Assembly (NCBI GenBank): GCA_963816775.1
Contig: CAWFLX010000006.1
Location: 13,672-77,671, forward strand
Source: JAFAXD01 sp963816775
Lineage (GTDB): Bacteria > Pseudomonadota > Alphaproteobacteria > Rhizobiales > Xanthobacteraceae
Length of the DNA stretch: 64,000 nucleotides
Direction: 5' to 3'
Part shown: in pieces, positions 55,947 through 64,000 of the stretch
Layout: the number at the start of each line of letters is the position of its first letter
Position numbering within the stretch: the stretch's first letter is position 1
Position numbers and translations under genes: made by a program
The notes under the pieces: model-generated
What the model was told of the DNA's origin: nothing
Seen by the model: the letters and a program-made list of their open reading frames with translations, nothing else
Databases searched by the model: none

Positions 55947-56815
55947 CACCGTTCGACATCGTTGAACCTCGATCGGTCAAAGAGGCGATCGCGCTCATCG
56001 ACCCCGATGATGCGGACGTGCGGGTGATCGCCGGCGGTACTGCGCTGATGCTGCTGATGAAGGCCGGTGTGTTTCGACCCCGCCGCCTCATAAGTTTGCG
56101 CAAGTTCGGCGACAGCCTTTCCGGCATCGCGACAACGCCTTCCGGCGAGCTGCGGATCGGTGCCATGACGCCACTGTCCGCGGTCGAGCATTCGCCGCAC
56201 GTCCTGCGTCATGCGCCGGTCATCGGACGCACCATGCGGCGCCTGTCGAATGTGCGCGTACGCAATGTGGCGACGATCGGCGGCGCACTGGCCCATGCCG
56301 ATCCCCACATGGACTTGCCGCCGGTGCTGATCGCGCTGGGTGCTTCGGTCTCAGTCGCCGGGACATCCGGCGAGCGGACTGTTCTGGTCGAGGACCTGCT
56401 CACCGGTTACTATGAAACTGCACTTGCCAAGAACGAACTGATCACCGACGTACGCATTCCTGCGCAGGCCGCTACTCGCGCGGTCTATTGCAAAGTCACG
56501 ACGGGATCCGCAGACGACTGGCCGGCCCTTGGCGTCGCAGTCGCGCTTGTTGCCGAGGGGTCAACGGTAAAATCGGCGCGCCTGGTCGCAAGCGCAGCAA
56601 CGACTAAAGCCATCCGCCTGACAGCCGCGGAAGAAGCACTCATCGGATCAACGGCTGACGATGCAGCGCTCAAGGCGGTCGCCGAAGCGGCGGCTGAAGA
56701 AGTCGACATTCTCGCCGATGTGCGCGGTTCTGCGTCCTACAAGCGTGAACTGCTGCGCGTCTATGTGGTTCGCGCCATACGTGCGGCGGTGCAAGCAAAT
56801 GGAGTGCCTAGCTGA
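55943..56815 (+). CDS. Molybdenum hydroxylase FAD-binding (CoxM-like) subunit
   Basis: A 290-residue FAD subunit. The FAD pattern VIAGGTALMLLMKAGV near residue 30 and ATIGGALAHADPHMDLPP near 110 are the CoxM/XdhB signatures; the C-terminal domain (VRGSASYKRELLRVYVVRAI) is also typical. Start GTG 55943. It passes electrons from the Fe-S subunit to an acceptor. Its stop TGA shares one base with the ATG of the large subunit. Confidence 0.92.
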   Translation: MTPFDIVEPRSVKEAIALIDPDDADVRVIAGGTALMLLMKAGVFRPRRLISLRKFGDSLSGIATTPSGELRIGAMTPLSAVEHSPHVLRHAPVIGRTMRRLSNVRVRNVATIGGALAHADPHMDLPPVLIALGASVSVAGTSGERTVLVEDLLTGYYETALAKNELITDVRIPAQAATRAVYCKVTTGSADDWPALGVAVALVAEGSTVKSARLVASAATTKAIRLTAAEEALIGSTADDAALKAVAEAAAEEVDILADVRGSASYKRELLRVYVVRAIRAAVQANGVPS

Positions 56816-59115
56816 TGGCCACCACCAATGCACCCGACGCTCGAGTGGGTCACCAGGTCGGCCGTTCACTGCCTCGCCTCGAGGCGCGCGAAAAGGTGAG
56901 CGGCCGCGCCGAATATACGCATCTCATGCAGCTGCCGGGAATGCTGCACGCCAAGATCTTCCGCAGCACCGTGGCCCACGGCCGGATCAAATCAGTCGAT
57001 ACGAGCGCCGCCCGTCAGGTGCCGGGCGTCTACGCGGTCTACACCAGCGAGGATGTGCTCAAAGTCATTCCGGATCCCTTTTACGGGCCTGCCTTCCACG
57101 ACCAGCCGATCTTGGCTGTCGGCAAAGTTCACTACGTCGGCGAACCGGTTGCGGTCGTGCTCGCCGCTGATCCGCACATCGCCGAACAAGCCGTGCAGCA
57201 GATCGTTGCCGACTACGAAGAGCTCCCGGCGGTGTTTGACGAGGTTGAAGCGGCTGAAAACAGGACGCTGGTGCACGAGGAACTACGGCCGGCCGGCACA
57301 TTTGCCGACCTCAAGCACCTCAAGGGCCGCAAGGGCACTAACATTGCGCTCGATTTCCGGTTGCGGCGCGGCGACGTAGAGAAGGCCTTCGCCTCCGCTG
57401 CTCACGTGTTTGAACACACTTTCCGCACCCAGAAGGTGCTGCATCTCGCGCTAGAGCCTTACGCATCGATCGCGGATTTCCGCGATGACGGCGTCACGAT
57501 TTACTCGGCGGCGCAAGGTCCTTCGTTCGTACGCACCGAGATCGCTCGGCTGCTCGGCTGGCCGGAAAATCGGGTAAGGATCAAGGTGCCGTACCTCGGT
57601 GGAGGTTACGGCGGCAAGCTCTATATCAAGATGGAAGCGCTCGCGACCGCGATGTCGATGCTGGCGCGCCGGCCCGTCAAGGTCGCCCTGACGATGGAAG
57701 AGCAATTCTACACCATCACCAAACATCCGGCGACGTTGCGCATCAAAAGCGGTCTCGACCAGGAGGGGCGGATTGTCGCGCGCAAATGTGAGGTGTGGTG
57801 GAACGGCGGCGCTTATGCCGATATCGGGCCGCGGGTGACGCAGAAGTCCGGGTTCACGGCATCCGGGCCTTATGACATCGACAATGTCTCGATCGATTCC
57901 TATGCGCTCTACACCAATTTGACACCGGCCGGCGCCTTGCGCGGCTTCGGGATTCCGCAACTGGTCTGGGCCTATGAGAGCCACACCGACATGATCGCGC
58001 GCGCGCTCAAACGCGATCCGCTCGCGTTTCGCAAGCAGAATCTTTTGCGCAATGGCCGCCCGCAGGCGACCGGCACCATCCTCAAGGACGCCGCGATCGA
58101 GAAGGTGCTTGATCGGGTCGCCGATCGGCTGAAGTGGAATCAACCGTTCACTCGGGGCACCGGCGTTGTGCGCCGCGGTCGCGGGCTTGCGGTTGCGCTC
58201 AAGGCAGTGATTGCGCCCACGACATCGGTGGCGATCGTCAACATCGCCGGCGATGGCAGCACGACTCTCTATTGCGGCACCGTTGATATGGGTCAGGGCT
58301 CCGATACCGCGATGGCGCAGATCGTCGGCGAAGTGCTCAATGTGCCCGCCGAGTCCGTACGGATCGTCCCGCGCGATACCGACGTCACGCCCTACGATAT
58401 GGGCACGCTTGGATCGCGTTCGCTGTTTCACATGGGACACGCGGTGCGGCTAGCTGCCGAAGAGGCAGGCGCCAAGGTGGCAGCGTTGCGGCGCGAGCTG
58501 AGTGAGCCGGAAGGCAGCAATGCTCCGCTCGCCGATCTGTTTCGCAAGAAATACGGCATGCAGGCTGGCAATATCGTCGGGACCGGCACTTACAAGCCGG
58601 ACTATATCCCGCCGGATGATTCCGGATTGACGACCAACGCTACGCCGTTCTGGATGGTCGCCGGCAGCGGGGTCGAGGTCGAGGTTGATACCCAAACCGG
58701 CCACGTGCGCATCGCGCGGCTGATCAACGTCGCGGACGTCGGCAACCCGATCAATCCGAAAATCGTCGAAACACAATTGTCGGGCGCTGCGCTGATGCAG
58801 CTCGGGTTCAGCATGTTCGAGAAGATGCACATCGACGGCGGCCAAGTCACCAATGCATCACTCGCCGATTACAAAATTCCGGGCATGAACGACGTGCCGC
58901 TGGTGATGGAGAATGAAACAGTCGATTCCATTCAGGAGAATGGACCATTTGGCGCCAAGGGCGTGGGCGAGCTTGCAACCTTCGGTGTTTCGCCCGCAAT
59001 TGCCAACGCCATCGACGACGCAGTTGGTGTGCGTCTCACGGAACTGCCCATGACCCCGGAAGCGGTTTTCCGCGCGCTGCGAGCCAACGCCAACCAGCCG
59101 CTCGGGGGCGAATGA
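56815..59115 (+). CDS. Molybdenum hydroxylase large (CoxL/XdhA-type) subunit
   Basis: A 766-residue molybdopterin subunit. Features: GRAEYTHLMQLPGMLHAKI near the N terminus, LGGGYGGKLYIKME near 260, the loop TPAGALRGFGIPQ near 375, and the catalytic Glu in FGAKGVGELATFG near 710. The loop is AGALRGFG, not AYxCSFR (form I CO dehydrogenase) nor AYRGAGR (form II), so CO is not a likely substrate; aldehydes, N-heterocycles or aromatic acids are more plausible. Coupled with the FAD subunit upstream and Fe-S subunit 1 bp downstream. Confidence 0.93.
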   Translation: MATTNAPDARVGHQVGRSLPRLEAREKVSGRAEYTHLMQLPGMLHAKIFRSTVAHGRIKSVDTSAARQVPGVYAVYTSEDVLKVIPDPFYGPAFHDQPILAVGKVHYVGEPVAVVLAADPHIAEQAVQQIVADYEELPAVFDEVEAAENRTLVHEELRPAGTFADLKHLKGRKGTNIALDFRLRRGDVEKAFASAAHVFEHTFRTQKVLHLALEPYASIADFRDDGVTIYSAAQGPSFVRTEIARLLGWPENRVRIKVPYLGGGYGGKLYIKMEALATAMSMLARRPVKVALTMEEQFYTITKHPATLRIKSGLDQEGRIVARKCEVWWNGGAYADIGPRVTQKSGFTASGPYDIDNVSIDSYALYTNLTPAGALRGFGIPQLVWAYESHTDMIARALKRDPLAFRKQNLLRNGRPQATGTILKDAAIEKVLDRVADRLKWNQPFTRGTGVVRRGRGLAVALKAVIAPTTSVAIVNIAGDGSTTLYCGTVDMGQGSDTAMAQIVGEVLNVPAESVRIVPRDTDVTPYDMGTLGSRSLFHMGHAVRLAAEEAGAKVAALRRELSEPEGSNAPLADLFRKKYGMQAGNIVGTGTYKPDYIPPDDSGLTTNATPFWMVAGSGVEVEVDTQTGHVRIARLINVADVGNPINPKIVETQLSGAALMQLGFSMFEKMHIDGGQVTNASLADYKIPGMNDVPLVMENETVDSIQENGPFGAKGVGELATFGVSPAIANAIDDAVGVRLTELPMTPEAVFRALRANANQPLGGE

Positions 59116-59116
59116 G

Positions 59117-59608
59117 ATGAGCGGCACGGCGAGAACAATCAATTTCATCCTCAACGGCCGCGCCGTTTCGGCCGAGGTGAAGCCGCACCATAACGTCGTT
59201 GAAATGCTGCAGACGCAGTTCGCGCTGTTCGGCGCGCGCGAAAGCTGCGGGCAGGGCCTATGCGGCTGTTGCACCGTGCTGGTCAACGGACAGCCGGTGT
59301 CGGGCTGTCTTTATCTCGCGGTGTTTCTGGACGGCGCGGAACTCGTCACGGTCGAGTACCTGAGCGACACCGGCAAGCTCGACCCGGTCCAGCAGGCGTT
59401 CGTGGAATGCGGCGCGTTCCAATGCGGCTATTGTACGCCTGGCTTCGTGATGATGACGAAGGCGCTGCTCCGTCAGCATCCGAACCCGGACGACGCACTG
59501 ATTCGAGATTATCTCGCCGGCAACCTATGCCGCTGTGCCGCCTATCCAGAGATCATAAATGCGGTCAGAATGGCCGCGCAAGAAACCGAGGCTGGTTCAA
59601 CCGGCTGA
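59117..59608 (+). CDS. Molybdenum hydroxylase 2Fe-2S (CoxS-type) subunit
   Basis: A 163-residue iron-sulfur protein with two [2Fe-2S] sites: the plant-type set CGQGLCGCC plus Cys in VSGC near residues 45-70, and the helical-domain set CGYCTPGF...NLCRCAAYPE near 105-145. It links molybdenum and FAD subunits. ATG 59117 begins one base after the TGA of the large subunit. Complete gene, last hydroxylase subunit before the MFS gene. Confidence 0.94.
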   Translation: MSGTARTINFILNGRAVSAEVKPHHNVVEMLQTQFALFGARESCGQGLCGCCTVLVNGQPVSGCLYLAVFLDGAELVTVEYLSDTGKLDPVQQAFVECGAFQCGYCTPGFVMMTKALLRQHPNPDDALIRDYLAGNLCRCAAYPEIINAVRMAAQETEAGSTG

Positions 59609-59626
59609 ATCCACCCGCGACCTTGT

Positions 59627-59632
59627 AGGAGG
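59627..59632 (+). promoter_or_regulatory. Strong ribosome site deciding a TTG start
   Basis: AGGAGG at 7 nt before TTG 59640. No ATG at the proper position before the first membrane helix; the longer frame would overlap the Fe-S gene. The TTG start is therefore preferred. Confidence 0.8.
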
Positions 59633-59639
59633 AACGACC

Positions 59640-60974
59640 TTGACGACGGCGAGTGTCGCCGGTTCGCAGTCTTGGTACCGCAGCCTCGACGCGAACCAGT
59701 GGAAGACAATGATTGCCTCGAACCTCGGCTGGGCGTTCGACGGCTACGAAACCTTCTCGTTGATCCTGGTGGTCGGCGTTGCCCTGCATGATCTGCTAGA
59801 TCCTTCGCAGTTCGCGCAGATTCCGGCCTTCGCCGGCACGGTTATCGGTATCACGCTATTGGGCTGGGGCATCGGCGGGGTCATCGGCGGCGTGCTGGCC
59901 GATTATATAGGCCGCCGGCGGACGATGATTTTGGCGATCCTCGCCTATTCGATCACTACCGGCCTTTCGGCGTTTGCTTGGGATTGGGTTTCATTCGCTT
60001 TGCTGCGCTTTCTGGTCGGCATCGCCATCGGCTCGGAATGGTCAACCGGAGCGTCACTGACCGCGGAGGTCTGGCCAGATCACGCGCGCGGACGCGGCGC
60101 CGGGCTGATGCAGTGTGGGCTCGGCATCGGCTTCTTTCTGGCATCCTTTGCTTGGTTGTTTGTCAGCGGATACGGCCCAGGCGCCTGGCGCATCATGTTC
60201 ATCATCGGGGTCATCCCCGCGCTGTTTGCGTTTTGGCTGCGCACCAGCATCCCGGAGTCGAAGCGGTGGGAGGACAGCAATGAAAAACGCAAATCCGCGC
60301 AGGCTCGGAAAAAGAGCGGTCTGGCGCTGACGGATGAAGACCGGGCGCTCACCCGCTTCACGTTCGCGGATCTGTTTGCCGATGCGGAGATCCGTAGACG
60401 CACCACTATCGTGTTCCTGATGTCGTTGACGACCACGCTCGCATGGTGGGGCATTTCGACCTGGGTACCGCCCTTCGTCGCGGCCACCGCCGCCAAGGCG
60501 GGCCTGCCGGCGCAGACCTGGGCGAGTTATGCCGGCATCTGCTACAACCTCGGCGCCATTTGCGGTTACGTCGGGCTTGGCTTCCTCGCCGACAATTTCG
60601 GCCGCAAGCCGATCGTGATGATTTTCTTCGCGGCGTCGTTTGTGCTCACGCCCGTGCTCTATCTATGGACCAGCGATCTACGTCTTTTGTTGCTGGTCGC
60701 GGCGGTCAACGGCTTTTTCACGCTCGGACAATATTCGTGGATGTCAGTTTGGCTGCCGGAGCTGTTCCCAACGCGCATGCGCGCCACCGGGATAGCCTTC
60801 ACGTTCAACGCCCCGCGCTTTATCGCATTCCTGGGGCCGTTGTTCGCCGGCATGCTAATCGCCCAATTCGGCGGATTCAGCAAAACGGCAGTTGCATTCT
60901 CGTTCATCTACATCCTGGGCTTCGTTGTCGTACCATTCTTGCCGGAGACGAAGGGAAAACCACTGCCGACCTGA
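59640..60974 (+). CDS. MFS transporter (AAHS/sugar-porter-like), last gene of the hydroxylase operon
   Basis: A 444-residue protein with about 12 membrane helices. Features: IASNLGWAFDGYETFSLILVV in the first helix region, GGVLADYIGRRRTMI between TM2-3, IGSEWSTGASLTAEVWPDHARGRGAGLMQ near TM4-5, GFLADNFGRKPIVM after TM8, and the C-terminal PETKGKPLP tail. These are the motifs of organic-acid:H+ symporters. It probably imports the substrate of the hydroxylase. Translation starts at TTG 59640 thanks to AGGAGG. Confidence 0.92.
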   Translation: MTTASVAGSQSWYRSLDANQWKTMIASNLGWAFDGYETFSLILVVGVALHDLLDPSQFAQIPAFAGTVIGITLLGWGIGGVIGGVLADYIGRRRTMILAILAYSITTGLSAFAWDWVSFALLRFLVGIAIGSEWSTGASLTAEVWPDHARGRGAGLMQCGLGIGFFLASFAWLFVSGYGPGAWRIMFIIGVIPALFAFWLRTSIPESKRWEDSNEKRKSAQARKKSGLALTDEDRALTRFTFADLFADAEIRRRTTIVFLMSLTTTLAWWGISTWVPPFVAATAAKAGLPAQTWASYAGICYNLGAICGYVGLGFLADNFGRKPIVMIFFAASFVLTPVLYLWTSDLRLLLLVAAVNGFFTLGQYSWMSVWLPELFPTRMRATGIAFTFNAPRFIAFLGPLFAGMLIAQFGGFSKTAVAFSFIYILGFVVVPFLPETKGKPLPT

Positions 60975-61006
60975 GAGTGGCCTATAGGTCTACTTAACAG
61001 CCAAGC

Positions 61007-61036
61007 TGCGGCGCACATACGATGCGCCGCATTTCT
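61007..61036 (+). terminator. Rho-independent terminator after the hydroxylase operon
   Basis: A perfect 9-bp GC-rich stem (TGCGGCGCA / TGCGCCGCA, 61007-61015 and 61023-61031) with a 7-nt loop and a T-rich tail (TTTCTT). It lies 32 bp after the MFS stop and before the RidA gene, which therefore likely has its own promoter. Confidence 0.75.
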
Positions 61037-61067
61037 TGTCGTTGTTCGTCAACTTGGGAGCGCTGTT

Positions 61068-61457
61068 TTGGCTAGCAATGTCGTCTCTGCAAATCCGGAT
61101 ACGATGGCCGCACCGGGAGGCCATTACAGTCACGCCGTGACGGCCAACGGATTCGTCTTTATTTCGGGACAGCTGCCGATCGCACCAGACGGCAGCAAAC
61201 TTGCCGATGCGCCGTTCGAGCAACAGGCGGAACAGACGCTGAATAACGTTGCGATGGCCTTGACGGCAGCGGGCAGCTCTCTCGACCGGCTGGTGCAAGT
61301 GCGGGTTTATGTCACCGACATCAAGTCGTGGCCCGCATTCAACGCGATTTATGCAAAATGGGTCGGGTCATCGCGTCCGGCTCGAGCGGTCGTTCCGGTG
61401 CCGGAATTGCACTACGGCTTCAAGATTGAAGTCGAGGCCGTCGCATTAGCGGGATGA
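61068..61457 (+). CDS. RidA/YjgF family protein
   Basis: A 129-residue RidA-type protein: GGHYSHAVTANGFVFISGQLPI near the N terminus, TLNNVAMALTAAGSSLDRLVQVRVYVTDI in the middle, and the signature PARAVVPVPELHYGFKIEVEAVAL at the end with the conserved Arg. RidA hydrolyses reactive enamine/imine intermediates. The start is TTG 61068 with GGGAG before it; no ATG fits better. It lies between a molybdenum hydroxylase operon and another hydroxylase gene; an imine or N-heterocycle pathway is a possible link. Confidence 0.92.
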   Translation: MASNVVSANPDTMAAPGGHYSHAVTANGFVFISGQLPIAPDGSKLADAPFEQQAEQTLNNVAMALTAAGSSLDRLVQVRVYVTDIKSWPAFNAIYAKWVGSSRPARAVVPVPELHYGFKIEVEAVALAG

Positions 61458-61475
61458 CAGCGCGCACCCGATTGG

Positions 61476-63818
61476 TCACGCCGCCCGATTGCGCGCCTGC
61501 ATTACAGCCCATACCCGCGCCGGCGTCGCCGGCATGTCGATATGATCAACGCCGACCTTGCGGAGCGCATCCACCACCGCATTCATGACGGCGGGCGGGG
61601 CACCGATGGTCCCCGACTCGCCCACGCCTTTGATCCCGAGCGGATTGGTCGTGCACGGGACGTTGCTGAAATGGGTTGCAAGGTTGCCCATGTCGTCGGC
61701 GCGCGGCATCCCATAGTCCATGTAGGTTCCCGAGAGAAGCTGACCGCTCGCGCGGTCGTACACCACGTTCTCCATCAAGGCTTGGCCGATCCCCTGAGCG
61801 ATTCCGCCCTGTATCTGGCCTTCGCAGATCATCGGATTGATCGGACGGCCGCAGTCGTCCACCACGCAATGGCGATCGATGGTGATGCGGCCGGTCGCGG
61901 GGTCAAGCTCGACCTCGCAGACGTGACAACCGTTCGGATAGCTCGGGATATGCCCGTCGGCGCTGGCGCTGGCCTCAAGGCCGAGCGCGACGCCCTCGGG
62001 CAGGAACGGCGCATAGAAGGCCTTAGCCGTGTCCACGAGGGCGATGGTGCGATCGGTGCCCCGCACGCGAAAGCGTCCCGGTTCGAAGTCGATGTCGGCC
62101 GCCGATGCTTCCAAGAGATGCGCCGCCATCGGCTTTGCTTTGGCGATGACGGAATCGACGGCGAGCCGGAGCGCCCAGCCGCCCAGCACGGCGCTGCGCG
62201 CCGCGTAAGTGCCGCGGCCGAATGCGACCTTGTCAGTGTCACCCTGCAGGTAGCGGATCGACGCGAACGGAATGCCGAGCCAACCGCTGACGAGTTGCGC
62301 GAACGCGGTGGCATGACCCTGGCCATGGGAATGGGTGCCGGCGAGGATCGTGACGTTGCCGCCCGGATCGAAATGCAGGCCCATGCTCTCGTTGAAGACG
62401 CCGGCGTGCTCGATGTAGCAGCTGACCGCGCGTCCGCGCACTTTGCCTGTGGCTTTCGATCGCGCCTGCCGCTGCCCGTACCCCTTCCAGTCCGCAAGCT
62501 CCATGCACTCGTCCATGAGCCGCTCGAACTCGCCACTGTCGTAGACCGAGCCGGTTGGCGTGGCATAGGGCATCGCTTTTGGAGCGATGAAGTTGCGCCG
62601 CCTGATTTCGTCGGGTGCGATGCCGAGCTCGGCGGCTGCACGATCGAGCAGGCGCTCGATGACATAGTTGCCTTCGGGGCGTCCGGCGCCGCGGTAGACG
62701 CCAAGCGGTGAGGTGTTGGTGAACACCGCTTTGGTGGTCAGCCAGAGCGTCTGCACGTCGTAGACGCCCGGCGTGTAACGCAGGGAATAGACGAGCGGCG
62801 CTACCGCGGCCGATACGATGTAGGCGCCCACCGCGTGCAACGCATGTGTACGGATCGCGAGAATCTTGCCGCGCGCATCGAGAGCGAGCTCCGCCTGCAC
62901 GACCTGATCGCGACCGTGATTGTCTCCTGCGATCGAATCGGCGCGGGACGCGGTCCAGCGCACCGGACGCCCGCAGCGGCGCGACGCCCACAGCACCAGC
63001 GCATCTTCCGGATACGCATCGGCCTTGACCCCGAAACCGCCGCCGACATCGGGCGCAATTACCCGAAACCTGTTCTCGGGGAGCGCGAATACGTGAGTTG
63101 CAACCTCGGAGCGCACGGCGTGGGGCGCCTGCGAACTGGTATAAAGGGTAAAGCTGTCTTCGGCCGGGTCGTAATCCCCGATCACGGCGCGCGGCTCCAT
63201 GGCGTTAGGGGCAAGGCGATTGTTCTCCAGTCGCAATGAAACAACCCGTGCTGCATTGGCGAATGCCGCCGCGGTCGCCTTCTCGTCGCCGTTCGACAGC
63301 GTGAACGACACGTTGCCCGGGCATTCGTCCCACACCGCCGGCGCGCCCGGCTTGACCGCATCTTCGATATTGGCGACCGCGGGAAGCGGCTCGTAGTCGA
63401 TCGCGATCAGTTCGGACGCATCGCGCGCTTGCTCGAGCGTTTGCGCGACTACCATCGCCACGCGATCGCCGACGCAGCGCACGCGATCGCTCACCAGGAT
63501 GGGGCGGCGGGTACGCAGGCCTTTCGGACCGCCGATATCTTCCGGCATGAAATTCGGCGGCAGGCCGCCAAGGCGATCGGCCTTCACGTCGTCGCCGGTC
63601 AGCACGCATAGAACGCCAGGCGCGTTGCGCGCGGCGGAGGTGTCGACGCGATTGAGCCGCGCGTGGGCGTGCGGCGAGAGGACAATGCAAGCGTGCGCCT
63701 GGTGCGGCAGTTCGATGTCATCGACAAAGCGGCCGCGCCCGGTAAGAAAGCGAACGTCTTCAACCCGCCGAACAGGCTGGCCAATTCCATAGGACTGCAC
63801 GTTGAGATGCTGGGTCAC
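61476..63818 (-). CDS. Xanthine dehydrogenase/CoxL-like molybdopterin subunit (form II-like)
   Basis: A 780-residue large subunit. Features: GIGQPVRRVEDVRFLTGRGRFVDDI at the N terminus, PDVGGGFGVKADAYPED near 250, VYRGAGRPEGNYVIERL near 375, HSHGQGHATAFAQLV near 490, and the catalytic Glu in IKGVGESGTIGAPPA near 735. The VYRGAGR loop is like form II CoxL-type proteins. Start GTG 63818 with GAGG before it. It is convergent with RidA and, within the window, has no FAD or Fe-S partners, though they may lie to the right. It is the intact paralogue of the frameshifted gene at 1278. Confidence 0.92.
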   Translation of the reverse strand: MTQHLNVQSYGIGQPVRRVEDVRFLTGRGRFVDDIELPHQAHACIVLSPHAHARLNRVDTSAARNAPGVLCVLTGDDVKADRLGGLPPNFMPEDIGGPKGLRTRRPILVSDRVRCVGDRVAMVVAQTLEQARDASELIAIDYEPLPAVANIEDAVKPGAPAVWDECPGNVSFTLSNGDEKATAAAFANAARVVSLRLENNRLAPNAMEPRAVIGDYDPAEDSFTLYTSSQAPHAVRSEVATHVFALPENRFRVIAPDVGGGFGVKADAYPEDALVLWASRRCGRPVRWTASRADSIAGDNHGRDQVVQAELALDARGKILAIRTHALHAVGAYIVSAAVAPLVYSLRYTPGVYDVQTLWLTTKAVFTNTSPLGVYRGAGRPEGNYVIERLLDRAAAELGIAPDEIRRRNFIAPKAMPYATPTGSVYDSGEFERLMDECMELADWKGYGQRQARSKATGKVRGRAVSCYIEHAGVFNESMGLHFDPGGNVTILAGTHSHGQGHATAFAQLVSGWLGIPFASIRYLQGDTDKVAFGRGTYAARSAVLGGWALRLAVDSVIAKAKPMAAHLLEASAADIDFEPGRFRVRGTDRTIALVDTAKAFYAPFLPEGVALGLEASASADGHIPSYPNGCHVCEVELDPATGRITIDRHCVVDDCGRPINPMICEGQIQGGIAQGIGQALMENVVYDRASGQLLSGTYMDYGMPRADDMGNLATHFSNVPCTTNPLGIKGVGESGTIGAPPAVMNAVVDALRKVGVDHIDMPATPARVWAVMQARNRAA

Positions 63819-64000
63819 GGGCGTTCCTCGATGTTCTTGTTATGCACGGTTCCGGCAGGCGGTGGCGCAACACGCCTATCCGGCACACAGATGCCGCACT
63901 TCGATCCGTGAGCGTGGTTCAAATGCGGCTCGCATTCTGAATTATTGGTTGTTGCGAAACGATATGCCGCCGGGGCCTCCCGTCAAGGTGGTAGCGGGCG

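Noticed and set aside
56815..59115. Aerobic CO dehydrogenase (CoxL) call
   Set aside because: The CoxL form I active-site motif AYxCSFR is absent; the loop reads AGALRGFG. Only the wider family is supported.
1..64000. tRNA, rRNA, CRISPR, transposase or prophage
   Set aside because: I saw none on either strand by eye; absence is not proven without a search.

Overview
The window looks like chromosomal DNA of a GC-rich alphaproteobacterium, most likely Hyphomicrobiales (Xanthobacteraceae/Bradyrhizobiaceae-like). The reasons are the alphaproteobacterial SOS operator GAAC-N7-GAAC in front of dinB, a DUF2778/Tlde1-type cell-wall protein, many orphan Bug/TctC-type solute receptors, several molybdenum hydroxylases, and the overall gene style (GTG/TTG starts, short intergenic gaps). 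I saw no rRNA, tRNA, CRISPR array, transposase or phage gene.

Layout. 1-9 kb: a partial exported GH79-like glycosidase, a frameshifted form-II-like molybdenum hydroxylase large subunit, argE, a Bug receptor, a SnoaL-like protein and a trypsin-like protease. 9-20 kb: HSL-type esterase, a CPA1 antiporter with a cyclic-nucleotide domain, an MFS exporter, a frameshifted M15-like peptidase, small proteins, a class II aldolase, a nucleoside deaminase and a DUF2778 protein. 19.8-26 kb: two tandem exported alpha/beta hydrolases (the second with LysM), a three-gene lipid-type cluster (Mpo1-like, SDR, ICMT-like), dinB with a LexA box, and YjbQ. 26-38 kb: a large unrecognised exported protein, gene remnants, hemolysin III, two Bug receptors, ppc, and a class II cytochrome c divergent from a VAO-type flavoprotein. 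38-51 kb: VanX-like dipeptidase, an incomplete Liv-type ABC importer with a frameshifted receptor, a Rieske oxygenase, an NMT1-type receptor, a flavin hydroxylase, a Bug receptor, a coupled aldo-keto reductase / nucleotide-translocase-like / F420-reductase-like operon, and an extradiol-type VOC dioxygenase. 51-64 kb: an Lrp regulator divergent from an AceE/MdeB-like E1, a GST, a coxG-M-L-S-like molybdenum hydroxylase operon ending in an MFS transporter, RidA, and a third molybdenum hydroxylase large subunit.

Together the genes suggest a soil or water heterotroph that takes up organic acids and aromatics and oxidises them with Rieske, flavin, extradiol and molybdenum enzymes. Three genes carry single-base frame slips, which are either recent decay or sequence errors.

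The most unusual signal is a two-hairpin element of about 150 bp present twice (20578-20726 and, inverted, 45925-46087). In both places it has the same orientation relative to the downstream gene and ends 7-8 nt before its start codon. Some paired positions differ on both sides, which suggests a conserved RNA structure or a mobile palindromic element.
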